A DNA stretch of 64,000 nt. Origin: Geothrix fuzhouensis. GTDB lineage: Bacteria > Acidobacteriota > Holophagae > Holophagales > Holophagaceae. A program made the translations under genes and the position numbers. A model generated the notes under the pieces. That model worked only from the letters and a program-made list of their open reading frames with translations, made no database searches and was not told the origin of the DNA. Of this stretch, positions 15,067 to 22,993 are shown in pieces (position 1 is the first letter of the stretch; each line of letters begins with the position of its first letter). Location of the stretch: NCBI RefSeq assembly GCF_024609325.1, contig NZ_JANHMQ010000002.1:372001-436000 (forward strand). The letters are read 5' to 3'.

Positions 15067-15327
15067 GTGTGACGAAAAGATGAAATGTTTGAGTAAATAG
15101 ATTATTGCCGGAAGCCAAAGGAAGAGAGAGATGAGGCATAAGCCCAAACCCGCATAAATAGCTCCACTTCCACGATGGGTTACTAGTGGTGCGCCTCTGT
15201 TAGGCCTTAGACGGATCTCTCGTTTGATAATTGCCTTCATACCGACTACGAACAAAGTAATTCCAACCGCGCAACCGAGAAGCGCAAATCCAGGTGTAGG
15301 TGGGCTGGTGCTTGGAGTGTAGAGCAT
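15061..15327 (-). CDS. cassette 1: two-helix membrane protein, unknown
   Basis: The 88-residue protein has two membrane helices (residues about 14-33 and 59-80) separated by a basic loop (IKREIRLRPNRG), which should face the cytoplasm. The ATG at 15327 is four bases from the attI/cassette junction (GTTAGGCGTC then ATG). As the cassette nearest attI it is the most recently inserted and the first to be transcribed. No family recognised. Confidence 0.65.
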   Translation of the reverse strand: MLYTPSTSPPTPGFALLGCAVGITLFVVGMKAIIKREIRLRPNRGAPLVTHRGSGAIYAGLGLCLISLFLWLPAIIYLLKHFIFSSHA

Positions 15328-15330
15328 GAC

Positions 15331-15420
15331 GCCTAACTTTGAATTGGACGACTGGGGTGGGGGTGGGGGGAGGACGCCTAGGTCGGGGGTGGGGTGGGGG
15401 GTGGGGAGGTTGTGCTTAGG
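15331..15420 (-). other. attI recombination site region
   Basis: The core GCCTAAC at 15331-15337 (GTTAGGC on the cassette strand, preceded by AAA) is the only core not followed by L' and arm sequences of an attC. It lies between the first cassette and the divergent integrase gene, the position of attI. The extent of the accessory integrase-binding sites cannot be read from sequence; the end given is approximate. The cassette promoter expected here was not identified with confidence. Confidence 0.8.
15354..15409 (+). other. G-quadruplex-prone G-rich tract next to attI
   Basis: Two clusters of G-runs (runs of 4 to 6 G separated by single T) lie on the plus strand, 17 bp from the attI core and about 37 bp upstream of the putative integrase promoter. 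Single-base loops make this an unusually strong G-quadruplex candidate. On the cassette-coding strand it is C-rich. Confidence 0.75.
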
Positions 15421-15445
15421 GGAATGGGCGTACTGGGAGAGGGGC

Positions 15446-15473
15446 TTGACGGGCGAAAAAAAGGCGATAGATT
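15446..15473 (+). promoter_or_regulatory. putative integrase promoter
   Basis: TTGACG (15446-15451), a 16-bp spacer containing an A-tract, then TAGATT (15468-15473) fit a sigma-70 promoter pointing at the integrase gene. I see no LexA operator (CTGT-N8-ACAG) near it, so SOS control as in Vibrio is not supported. Confidence 0.5.
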
Positions 15474-15555
15474 GAGCCCAGTTCAGCGTGTTCGAGTCGA
15501 GGTTCTGAAGTCAGGTTAGCGCAATAGGCGGCTTGGGGCGATCGGAGCGGATGCC

Positions 15556-16569
15556 ATGCTCGAGGTGAATAGGCAGACCGGTGAAGGGCGGAACGCGGGG
15601 ACTGCGACACCGCCGCCCCGGTTCCTGGATCAGCTGCGGGACAGCCTGAGGGTCCGGCATTACAGCCTGCGGACGGAGGACGCTTATGTGGATTGGGTGC
15701 GGCGCTTCATCCTCTTTCACGGCAAGCGTCATCCGAAGGACATGGGGGCGTCCGAAGTCCAGGCGTTTCTGAATCACCTGGCGGTGGACCGGGGCGTGTC
15801 ACCGTCGACGCAGAACCAGGCGAAGGCGGCCCTGCTCTTCCTCTACCGGAACCTGCTGGAGGTGGACCTCCCATGGCTGTCCGAGGTCATCCAGGCCAAG
15901 CGCCAGTCGCGGCTGCCCGTGGTGCTCACACCGGGGGAAGTGCGGGCTTTGTTCGACCAGATGGAGGGCGGGATGGCCCTGCTGGCGCAGGTGCTGTACG
16001 GGACCGGACTGCGGTTGATGGAAGGGCTGCGACTGCGGGTGAAGGACCTGGAGTTCGAGCGGCGGGAGATCGTGGTGCGCGACGGGAAGGGGGGCAAGGA
16101 CCGGGTCACCATGCTCCCGGATCGTCTGGCTGGCCCGCTCCGGGCCCATCTGGACCGGGTGCGCGCCTTGCATGAACGGGATCTGGCGGAGGGGTTCGGG
16201 GAGGTCGCCTTGCCGGATGCGCTGGGGCTCAAGGCCCCCTTCGCGGCGCGGGCTTGGGGTTGGCAGTGGGTCTTTCCGTCGGCCCAGCGTTCGGCGGATC
16301 CCCGCTCGGACGCCTTCTTCCGGCATCACCTCCATCCAGAGAGCGTGCAGAAGGCCGTCCGGCTGGCCGGCCGGGCCGCGGAGCTGGTGAAGCCCGTCAC
16401 GCCGCACGTGCTGCGCCACAGCTTCGCGACCCACCTGCTTGCATCTGGCCACGACATCCGCACCGTGCAGGAGCTGCTGGGGCACAAGGACGTGGCCACC
16501 ACCATGATCTACACCCATGTGCTGAACCGTGGCGGCCGCGGCGTGCCCAGCCCGCTGGATGGGCTGTGA
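15556..16569 (+). CDS. intI: integron integrase IntI
   Basis: This 337-residue tyrosine recombinase inserts and excises cassettes by attI x attC recombination. Residues 20-115 are the SAM-like DNA-binding domain ([15 protein letters not shown]). Catalytic residues visible: Arg153 (GTGLRL), Lys near 181 (KGGKDR), His284 and Arg287 ([13 protein letters not shown]), His310 (LLGH) and Tyr319 (MIYTH). Residues 218-250 (ALPDAL...WQWVFPS) form the additional domain that separates IntI from XerC/XerD and lets it bind folded attC. The ATG at 15556 is the first start in frame. It is divergent from the array, as in standard integrons, and looks intact, so the array may still be active. Confidence 0.97.
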   Translation: MLEVNRQTGEGRNAGTATPPPRFLDQLRDSLRVRHYSLRTEDAYVDWVRRFILFHGKRHPKDMGASEVQAFLNHLAVDRGVSPSTQNQAKAALLFLYRNLLEVDLPWLSEVIQAKRQSRLPVVLTPGEVRALFDQMEGGMALLAQVLYGTGLRLMEGLRLRVKDLEFERREIVVRDGKGGKDRVTMLPDRLAGPLRAHLDRVRALHERDLAEGFGEVALPDALGLKAPFAARAWGWQWVFPSAQRSADPRSDAFFRHHLHPESVQKAVRLAGRAAELVKPVTPHVLRHSFATHLLASGHDIRTVQELLGHKDVATTMIYTHVLNRGGRGVPSPLDGL

Positions 16570-17228
16570 AGAAGCCTTCCGTGGTGAGCTGAAATGGCTT
16601 TTCTGATTATCGGCGGATCTCAGCCAGAAAAGCAGGAACACAGAAGGCACAGAAGCGCCCGTTGGGCGCACACAGAGGGCGCAGAAGGGGCCGGGCTCAC
16701 CGCGGACATCCCTCCTCGGGCGGCGGCTCCGGGCGGCTTCCAGGGGCCGCCGTGGCCGCCGCCCGCGAAGCAGGCCGCGCGAAGCGCGACCTGGGTCCGG
16801 AGGCCCGGATGTCCTGGCTGGAGCGCCAGGTGCATGGTCCTTTCCTCCGCTTTCCTCGGCTCCTCCGCAAACCTCCGCTTATGGACGTCTTTTCTGCGCT
16901 CATCTGCGGTTTCAGACTTTCAGGCGGAGGCTCGCCGATAAGCAAAAAAGCTTTTTTGCCACCGATTTCAGTGATTTCATGCTCAGCGCAGAATGGGCTC
17001 GTGGAGGGTCCCAGGGCCGCGCCGCTTCGGGAGCGTGGCCCTCGCACCCTCCGTGACTTCCGGCAATTCTGGAAGCCGCCTCCGGCGGGCCCCTGCCGAA
17101 TCAGCCGAGGCCCAATCACCGTCATCACCGTGCATCAGTGGCTGAAAAGCCTGTCTCTGAAAACCAGCCAAGCCGAAATCAGTGGCTGAATGGATCGTTT
17201 AGGAGCTCTGCGGCGGTACGATCGGGCC
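16570..17228 (+). other. gene-free spacer with decayed repeat words
   Basis: No credible gene. At 16627-16690 there is one arm of the CAGAGG/GCAGAAGG word repeat seen complete at 25604-25779. Words of other repeat classes are scattered through it (CTCATCTGCGG near 16900, CACCGAT near 16970, CAGTGGCTG near 17135 and 17180). The stretch looks like a graveyard of intergenic repeats separating the integron from the chromosome. An extra in-frame ATG for the following gene lies at 17190. Confidence 0.6.
16942..16959. repeat. 18-bp perfect palindrome
   Basis: GCAAAAAAGCTTTTTTGC is a perfect palindrome with an A6/T6 core. It could act as a bidirectional terminator downstream of intI, although the stem is AT-rich. 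Confidence 0.5.
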
Positions 17229-17600
17229 ATGCACATCTCCCATCTAAGATTCCGGCAGCTGGTGGACGAGGCGCTGGGGCTCGTGCCGGAGGAGTTCCGG
17301 CCGTACCTCGAAGGTGTGGCGATCGTCCTCGAGGACTGGGCACCCGATGCGCTGCTGGACGACTTGGGCGTGCCCGAGGACGAGACGCTCTATGGCCTCT
17401 ACTCGGGGCGGGCCCTGACGGAGGGGCGGGCGGAATCCGGCGACCTGCCACCCCGCATCACCCTCTACCGCGGGCCCTTGCTGGAGGACTGCCGGGACGA
17501 GGACGACCTGCGGGAGGAGATCGCCACCACCGTCATCCACGAGATCGCCCACCACTTCGGCATCAGCGAACAACGCCTAAGGGAGCTGGGCTGGGCCTAG
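17229..17600 (+). CDS. zincin-like metallopeptidase family protein (PF06262 type)
   Basis: The 123-residue protein ends in VIHEIAHHFGISEQRL, the HExxH zinc motif in the form typical of the 'possible zincin' family (formerly DUF1025). The N-terminal part (FRQLVDEALGLVPEEF) is also characteristic. Members are single-domain proteins of about 120 residues with no proven substrate. I chose the ATG at 17229 because it gives the usual family length; the ATG at 17190 would add 13 residues without family similarity. Stand-alone gene. Confidence 0.85.
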   Translation: MHISHLRFRQLVDEALGLVPEEFRPYLEGVAIVLEDWAPDALLDDLGVPEDETLYGLYSGRALTEGRAESGDLPPRITLYRGPLLEDCRDEDDLREEIATTVIHEIAHHFGISEQRLRELGWA

Positions 17601-17753
17601 GCTGGTTCTGCCTGAAGGTGGCTGGATCAGCAGAGCCTCTTGGAGATAGCTGAAAGGGCTGGGGGCGGGCTGTTTTTTCCCTCCCGCAGCCATTCCCATC
17701 CTCCGATAAACTGATTCATTGGGCTGAAACGTGCCTGGAAGCCCGGAGTGCTG

Positions 17754-18629
17754 ATGCTGAAACGCCTGTGGTCGACCTTCAAGGGCAGCGTCGCCGGCTC
17801 CGTGCTGGCGGCCAATGCCGTGGCCATCTTCTCGGGCATGATCCCCCTGGCCCTGCTGAAGCTGGCCTTGCCGGTCGGCGCCGTCCGCCGGGGCGCGGAC
17901 CGGGCGCTGAATGCCCTGGCGGAGGGCTGGATCGCCGTGAACGGCTGGTGGATGGCCGTGGTGCACCGCATCCGTTGGGATGTGCGGGGCCTGGAAGGCC
18001 TGCGGCGCAAGGGCTGGTACCTGGTGAGCAGCAACCACCAGAGCTGGGTGGACATCCTGGTGCTGCAGAAGGTCTTCCACCGCAAGGTGCCTTTCCTGAA
18101 GTTCTTCCTCAAGCGCCAGCTGCTCTACGTGCCCGTGATGGGTTTGGCCTGGTGGGCCCTGGACTTCCCTTTCATGCGCCGCCGCAGCGGCAGCCGGTCG
18201 AAGGACCTCGCCACGGCGCGCCGGGCCTGCGAGAAGTTCCGGCAGATCCCCACGTCGGTGATGAACTTCCTGGAGGGCACGCGCTTCAGCCCCGCGAAGA
18301 AGGAGGCCCAGCAGTCGCCCTACCGGCATCTGCTGAAGCCCAAGGTGGGCGGCCTGGCTACGGCGCTGAGCGCCATGGGCGAGCGCTTCGACGCCCTGCT
18401 CGACGTCACCATCGTCTACCCCGAGGGCGTGCCCAGCTTCTGGGACTTCCTTTCCGGCAAGGTGAAGCAGGTGGTGGTGCGGGTGCGAGAATTGGAGATC
18501 CCCAAGGAGCTGCTGGGGGGCGATTACGAGGGCGACCCTGCCTTCCGGGCCCGCATGCAGGCCTGGCTGCACGAGATCTGGACGGAGAAGGACCACAGGA
18601 TCGAGGAGATCGTCCTGGGCCTCGGTTGA
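17754..18629 (+). CDS. PlsC-type acyltransferase (YihG-like)
   Basis: The 291-residue protein has a hydrophobic N-terminus and the acyltransferase motif NHQSWVD (His-x4-Asp) near residue 97, followed by FPFMRR and FLEGTRFS, the order found in lysophospholipid acyltransferases of the YihG/LCLAT type. It should acylate a glycerophospholipid intermediate at the inner membrane. The ATG at 17754 is preceded by GGAG; a GTG two codons upstream is also possible. It ends at a strong bidirectional terminator shared with serC. Confidence 0.85.
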   Translation: MLKRLWSTFKGSVAGSVLAANAVAIFSGMIPLALLKLALPVGAVRRGADRALNALAEGWIAVNGWWMAVVHRIRWDVRGLEGLRRKGWYLVSSNHQSWVDILVLQKVFHRKVPFLKFFLKRQLLYVPVMGLAWWALDFPFMRRRSGSRSKDLATARRACEKFRQIPTSVMNFLEGTRFSPAKKEAQQSPYRHLLKPKVGGLATALSAMGERFDALLDVTIVYPEGVPSFWDFLSGKVKQVVVRVRELEIPKELLGGDYEGDPAFRARMQAWLHEIWTEKDHRIEEIVLGLG

Positions 18630-18664
18630 TGCAGAAAGGGCGCCATCCGGCGCCCTTTCTGCAT
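18629..18664. terminator. bidirectional hairpin terminator between acyltransferase gene and serC
   Basis: ATGCAGAAAGGGCGCC, a four-base loop (ATCC), then the exact complement give a perfect 16-bp stem between two convergent genes. A-rich and T-rich tracts lie inside the stem ends. Confidence 0.85.
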
Positions 18665-18684
18665 CGCGGGATTTCGTCCCGGAC

Positions 18685-19785
18685 CTACCCGTTCACCTTC
18701 ACGAACTGCTCCATGAAGTCCACCAGGGTCTTCACGTTGTCCACGGTGACGGCGTTGTAGGTGCTGACGCGGATGCCGCCGATGTCGCGGTAGCCCTTCA
18801 GGCCCACCATGCCGGCCTTCTTGGCCTCCTTCACGAACTGGTCGTCCAGCTCGGGGGTGGGCAGGAAGAAGTCCACGTTCATGACGCTGCGGTGGGCCTT
18901 CTCGGTGACGAAGCCGCGGTAGAAGCCGCTGTGCTTGTCGATGCAGCCGTAGAGCAGTTCGGCCTTCTTCAGGTTGTTGGCTTCGATGGCCTTCAGGCCG
19001 CCGATGCTCTTGTTGTAGGCGAGCACGTTGCGCAGGATGTAGATGCCGAAGGTGGGCGGGGTGTTGTAGAGGCTGTTCTTCTCGGCGTGGATCTTGTAGC
19101 GCAGGTAGCTGGGCAGGTCCTGGGCTTCGCACATCTCGAGGAAGTCCTCGCGGATGATGGTGAGCGTGACGCCGCTGGGGCCGAGGTTCTTCTGGGCGCC
19201 GCCGTAGATGAGGCCGAAGGGGCTCACATCAAACGGGCGCCACATGATGTCGCTGCTCATGTCGCAGACATAGGGCACGTCGCCCACCTTGGGGAACTCG
19301 TGCCACTGGGTGCCTTCCACAGTGTTGTTCGACGTGAAGTGCACGAAGGCGCTGTCGGGGCCGACCTTGATCTCATCGGCGTGGGGCAGGCGGCTGTACT
19401 TCAGCTCCTTGGTGCTGGCGGCGATGCGGACGTTGTCGCCGCCCACGAGCTTGGCTTCCTTGGTGGCCTTCTCCGCCCAGTTGCCGGTGTTGATGTAGTC
19501 GGCCTTCCGGCCGCCGCGCAGCAGGTTCAGGGGGATCATGCCGAAGCTGAGGTGGGCGCCGCCCTGGAGCAGCAGGACCGTGTAGTTGGAGGGCAGCCCC
19601 ATCAGCTCCTTGGTGAGGGCGATGGCCTCCTCGTGCACCGCGTCGTACTCCTTCGACCGGTGGCTGACTTCCATGACGGACATGCCGGTGCCTGCGAAGT
19701 CCAGCAGCTCGTCCTGCGCGCGCTCCAGCGCGGGCAGGGGCAGCCCCGCGGGGCCAGCGTAAAAGTTGATCACACGATGGGTCAT
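18685..19785 (-). CDS. serC: phosphoserine aminotransferase
   Basis: The 366-residue PLP enzyme converts 3-phosphohydroxypyruvate and glutamate to O-phosphoserine, the second step of serine synthesis. NFYAGPAGLP and MEVSHRS at the N-terminus, HFTSNNTVEG in the middle and the PLP lysine in GGAQKNLGPSG (Lys199) are diagnostic of SerC. The ATG at 19785 follows GAGGAG. It starts 11 bp after the stop of serA in the same direction, so the two are an operon. Confidence 0.97.
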   Translation of the reverse strand: MTHRVINFYAGPAGLPLPALERAQDELLDFAGTGMSVMEVSHRSKEYDAVHEEAIALTKELMGLPSNYTVLLLQGGAHLSFGMIPLNLLRGGRKADYINTGNWAEKATKEAKLVGGDNVRIAASTKELKYSRLPHADEIKVGPDSAFVHFTSNNTVEGTQWHEFPKVGDVPYVCDMSSDIMWRPFDVSPFGLIYGGAQKNLGPSGVTLTIIREDFLEMCEAQDLPSYLRYKIHAEKNSLYNTPPTFGIYILRNVLAYNKSIGGLKAIEANNLKKAELLYGCIDKHSGFYRGFVTEKAHRSVMNVDFFLPTPELDDQFVKEAKKAGMVGLKGYRDIGGIRVSTYNAVTVDNVKTLVDFMEQFVKVNG

Positions 19786-19796
19786 GGGGGATCTCC

Positions 19797-20669
19797 TCAC
19801 GCTTTGAAGTCTGACAGGATGGCCACCACCTCGTCGCCGATGCGGCCGAGGTTCTCTTTGGAGCTGGCGCCGAGGTGGGGGGCCATGAACACGTTGGGGG
19901 CGTGGAGCAGGGGGCAGTCGGCCGGGGGCGGGTCGCTGGGCCACACGTCCGTGCCATAGGCCCGCACCTTGCCGCTGTGGAGCGCGGCGGCGAGGTCGGC
20001 ATCCACCACGCACTTGCCGCGGCCGGTGTTGATGAGGACGACGCCGTCCTTCACCTTGGCGAGGAAGGCAGCGTTGATCATGCCCCGGGTCTCGTCCGTG
20101 AGGGGCGTGTGGATGCTGATGAAGTCAGCCTTGGCGGCCAGCTCATCGAGGCTCACCATCGTCGCGATGGGGTGCGCCTTGAGGAAGGGATCGAAGGCGA
20201 TCACCTCCATGCCGAAGGCCTGGGCGCGCTTGGCCACCTCGGTGGCGATGTTCCCGGCGCCGATGAGGCCCAGGGTCTTCTTGAAGAGCTCCGTCCGCTT
20301 CAGCTCGCTCTTGAGGAACTTCCCTTCCTTCATGGAGGTGTGGGCCTCGATCAGGCGGGCGGGGATGGCGACCATGAAGGCCATGGCCATTTCCGCCACG
20401 GCCACACTGCTGGCCCTGGGCGTGTTCATGGCCTTGACGCCCCGTTCGGCGCAGAGCTTCTTGTCCACGTTGTCCATGCCCACGCCGCCGCGGATGACGA
20501 GCTTGAGGGCGGGGGCCTGGGCCAGGAGGTCAGCGTTCACCTTGGTCTTGGACCGGACCAGGAGGACGTTGGCCCGGTCGAGGGTGGCCATGTCGGAGCT
20601 GGTGGTTCCGAAGGGCGTGAGGCGCTCCGGCAGCTTGGCGTCGAAGGCTTCGGCAATGAGGATGTGCAT
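19797..20669 (-). CDS. serA: D-3-phosphoglycerate dehydrogenase, short form
   Basis: The 290-residue enzyme oxidises 3-phosphoglycerate to 3-phosphohydroxypyruvate with NAD. The Rossmann motif GLIGAGNIATEVA (137-147) followed by an acidic residue (FDP, Asp160) indicates NAD preference. INTGRGKCVVD carries the catalytic Arg and PHLGASSKEN the catalytic His. It lacks the C-terminal ACT/regulatory domains of the E. coli type, so serine feedback through ACT is not expected. The ATG at 20669 gives the proper N-terminal strand. Operon with serC and probably the DUF1015 gene. Confidence 0.93.
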   Translation of the reverse strand: MHILIAEAFDAKLPERLTPFGTTSSDMATLDRANVLLVRSKTKVNADLLAQAPALKLVIRGGVGMDNVDKKLCAERGVKAMNTPRASSVAVAEMAMAFMVAIPARLIEAHTSMKEGKFLKSELKRTELFKKTLGLIGAGNIATEVAKRAQAFGMEVIAFDPFLKAHPIATMVSLDELAAKADFISIHTPLTDETRGMINAAFLAKVKDGVVLINTGRGKCVVDADLAAALHSGKVRAYGTDVWPSDPPPADCPLLHAPNVFMAPHLGASSKENLGRIGDEVVAILSDFKA

Positions 20670-20719
20670 GGACACTCCAGCGGGGCGTTGCGGGTCTAAA
20701 CAAACAAGCAAGGAATTGA

Positions 20720-20787
20720 AACCGCAGATGTCGCAGATAAAAGATCTCTTCTGTTTTTCATCTGCGAAATCTGCGTCATCTGCGGTT
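20720..20787. repeat. dispersed inverted repeat, CGCAGAT-word class
   Basis: Arms AACCGCAGATGTCGCAGAT and ATCTGCGTCATCTGCGGTT pair with one mismatch around an AT-rich loop. The same arms occur at 27407-27483. It lies between the DUF1015 gene and serA. Confidence 0.85.
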
Positions 20788-20817
20788 AATCCTTTAATGT
20801 TTTTCGTGTTGCCAGAA

Positions 20818-22059
20818 TCAGCCTTCGTACATCCGGACCAGCAGGCCGGAGCGCAGCTTGGGTTCGAACCAGGTGGACTTGGGGGGCATCACTTCGCCGG
20901 CATCGGCCACGCTCATGAGCTGCGTGAGCGAGGTGGGATACACCGAGAAGGCCACGGCGTAGCCTTCCTTCACGCGGCGCTCCAGCTCGTCCATGCCGCG
21001 GATGCCGCCCACGAAGTCGATGCGGGTGTTGGTGCGGGGATCGTCGATGCCGAGGATCGGGTCGAGCAGGTTCTCCTGGAGGATGCTGACATCCAGGCCG
21101 CGCACCGGATCACTGGCGGGGTAGGTGCCGGGCTTGGCCTTCAGCTCGTACCATGTGCCGCCGAGATACATGCCGAAGGTGGTGGGGGCCTGGGCCGCGC
21201 GGTGCGGCGAGACGGCCACGTCGAACGTCTCCTTTACCTTGGCGAGGAAGGCCTCGGGGCTGTGGCCGTTGAGGTCCTTCACCACCCGGTTGTAGTCCAT
21301 GATCTTCAGCTGGTTGTGGGGGAAGACCACGGCCATGAAGCTTTCGAAGGATTCGTCGCCCGTGGCGGCCGCCCCGGCGGCGGCGCGGCGGGCCTGGCCG
21401 TAGCGGATGGCGGCGGCGGTGCGGTGGTGGCCATCGGCGATGTAGAGGGCCGGCACGCCATTGAAGAGGTTCACCAGCTCGTAGATCACCGTCTCGCCGG
21501 TGACGACCCACACGGTGTGGCCGATGCCGTCCGGCGTGACCACGTCATAGACCGGCGGCAGCTTCCGGATGTCATCGACGATGTGATCGATGTAGGGCAC
21601 GGCCCGGTAGGTGAGGAAGACCGGCTCGGCGTTGGCGTTCTGCTCGGTGATGTGCCGGGTGCGGTCATCTTCCTTGTCCTTGCGGGTGAACTCGTGGCGC
21701 TTGATGAGGCCCGTCTCGTACTCCTGCACGGAGCAGAGGCCCACCAGGCCCGCCTGGACATGGTCGCCCATGCGCTGCTGGTAGACGTAGAGGGAGGGGA
21801 GGCCTTCGTGCATGAGCGTGCCCGTCTCGATCATGCGCATGAGGTTCGCCACGCCCTTGGCGTACACCTCGTCGGCGTGGACGTCCGTGCCCGCGGGGAG
21901 GTCGATTTCGGGCCGGCCCACGTGGAGGAAGGAGTGGGGGTTTCCCTTGGCCAGTTCGGCGGCCTCCTGGGTGTTCACCACGTCGTAGGGCACGGCGGCC
22001 ACCTGGGCCGCAAGCTCGGGCCGGGGGCGGTAGGCGCGGAAGGGCTTCAGCTGGGACAT
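20818..22059 (-). CDS. DUF1015 family protein of the serine cluster
   Basis: The 413-residue protein shows the DUF1015 signature: FRAYRP and VPYDVV at the N-terminus, NPHSFLHVGRPEID, HEFTRKDKEDDR and the strongly conserved YIADGHHRTAAA. The family has a ParB/sulfiredoxin-like fold and recurs beside serA and serC. A free-serine kinase activity has been proposed for some members as I recall, but I cannot confirm it. The ATG at 22059 follows CAGGTG. It is the first gene of the cluster; a repeat palindrome of 68 bp lies between it and serA. Confidence 0.88.
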   Translation of the reverse strand: MSQLKPFRAYRPRPELAAQVAAVPYDVVNTQEAAELAKGNPHSFLHVGRPEIDLPAGTDVHADEVYAKGVANLMRMIETGTLMHEGLPSLYVYQQRMGDHVQAGLVGLCSVQEYETGLIKRHEFTRKDKEDDRTRHITEQNANAEPVFLTYRAVPYIDHIVDDIRKLPPVYDVVTPDGIGHTVWVVTGETVIYELVNLFNGVPALYIADGHHRTAAAIRYGQARRAAAGAAATGDESFESFMAVVFPHNQLKIMDYNRVVKDLNGHSPEAFLAKVKETFDVAVSPHRAAQAPTTFGMYLGGTWYELKAKPGTYPASDPVRGLDVSILQENLLDPILGIDDPRTNTRIDFVGGIRGMDELERRVKEGYAVAFSVYPTSLTQLMSVADAGEVMPPKSTWFEPKLRSGLLVRMYEG

Positions 22060-22192
22060 GGACACCTGCCTGGAAAGGGCCCCCGTGGGGCCGCACACAC
22101 GCGCCATTATTCCCCGGCGGGTGCCCTTTGGTGGGCCCGTCTATCCGGTTTTGACGAAAGTCCCAGACTTGGGGCCTGGATGGCGCGATCTG

Positions 22193-22972
22193 TCAAATTC
22201 CGGACTGGACCGCAGACGGGTCGGTGCCGGGACTGGCTTCCGGGGTGGCTGCAGGATTGGGCCCCAGCGAGTCGGTGATCAGGGCCACGTTCAGCAGGAG
22301 CTCGGTAAGCGGGAGGTCCATGGTCCGCTCGACTCGGCAGGTCTCGACGAACTCGATGTCCGGATGGTCCCAGGTGAGGATCTCGTAGGCCGCGGGGAAC
22401 CCCTCCTGGTTGCGGTAGGCGGCGTGGATCACCTCGCCCCGGTGCAGGTAGAGGTGGCCCAGGCCGGCTTCGGATTTCACCGTGAGGGTGCAGGACTTCT
22501 GCTCCCAGGCCAGAAGCTGGAGGATGCTGCCGAGGCTCAGGCCGCGGATCAGCCCCACGGGTTCGGCCTGGACCGCCGTGCGGATCACCTCCATCAGGAA
22601 ACCCAGGCGGAGCGGCTTGCTGAGGATGCGGACCGCCCCCAGGTCCAGGGGGGTGTTCAGATGCTGGGTCTCGTCGAGGCCGGTCATGACGATCACGGGG
22701 ATCTGCGGGTAGAGCCGCCCCACTTTGGTGATGAGGTTGAAGCCATCCATGACGGGCATGTCGAGGTCCGTGACCAGCACGTGGACGGCTTCATGTTTGA
22801 GCACGTCCAGCGCCTCGTGGCCATTCTGGGCCGAGAGGATCCGGAAGCCCTGCAGGCCCTTCAGCCCAGCCCGGTAGAGGCTGAGGGTGGCCCGGTCGTC
22901 CTCCACCACGAGCAGAGTCCGGGAGGGGGCCTCGAAGTTGGGCAGGGGGCGGGAGCGGGGGGAGGCGTTCAT
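22193..22972 (-). CDS. response regulator with REC and PATAN (DUF4388) domains
   Basis: The 259-residue protein has an N-terminal receiver domain with acid pocket Glu24-Asp25-Asp26, phospho-acceptor Asp69 (VTDLDMPVMDG) and a KP motif near residue 118, all intact. Residues 138-230 form a PATAN/DUF4388 domain (GLIRGLSLGSILQLLAWEQK... GHLYLHRGEVIHA), common in deltaproteobacteria and acidobacteria and linked to gliding or surface behaviour. There is no DNA-binding domain and no adjacent histidine kinase. The ATG at 22972 follows GGAGG. Confidence 0.9.
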   Translation of the reverse strand: MNASPRSRPLPNFEAPSRTLLVVEDDRATLSLYRAGLKGLQGFRILSAQNGHEALDVLKHEAVHVLVTDLDMPVMDGFNLITKVGRLYPQIPVIVMTGLDETQHLNTPLDLGAVRILSKPLRLGFLMEVIRTAVQAEPVGLIRGLSLGSILQLLAWEQKSCTLTVKSEAGLGHLYLHRGEVIHAAYRNQEGFPAAYEILTWDHPDIEFVETCRVERTMDLPLTELLLNVALITDSLGPNPAATPEASPGTDPSAVQSGI

Positions 22973-22993
22973 GGGATGCCTCCGAGAATACCG

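Noticed and set aside
15338-15555. A LexA operator for SOS control of the integrase
   Set aside because: No CTGT-N8-ACAG match found around the putative promoter.
17190-17228. Upstream ATG for the zincin-like gene
   Set aside because: It would add 13 residues unlike the family and lies in the repeat-rich spacer; the ATG at 17229 gives the usual length.
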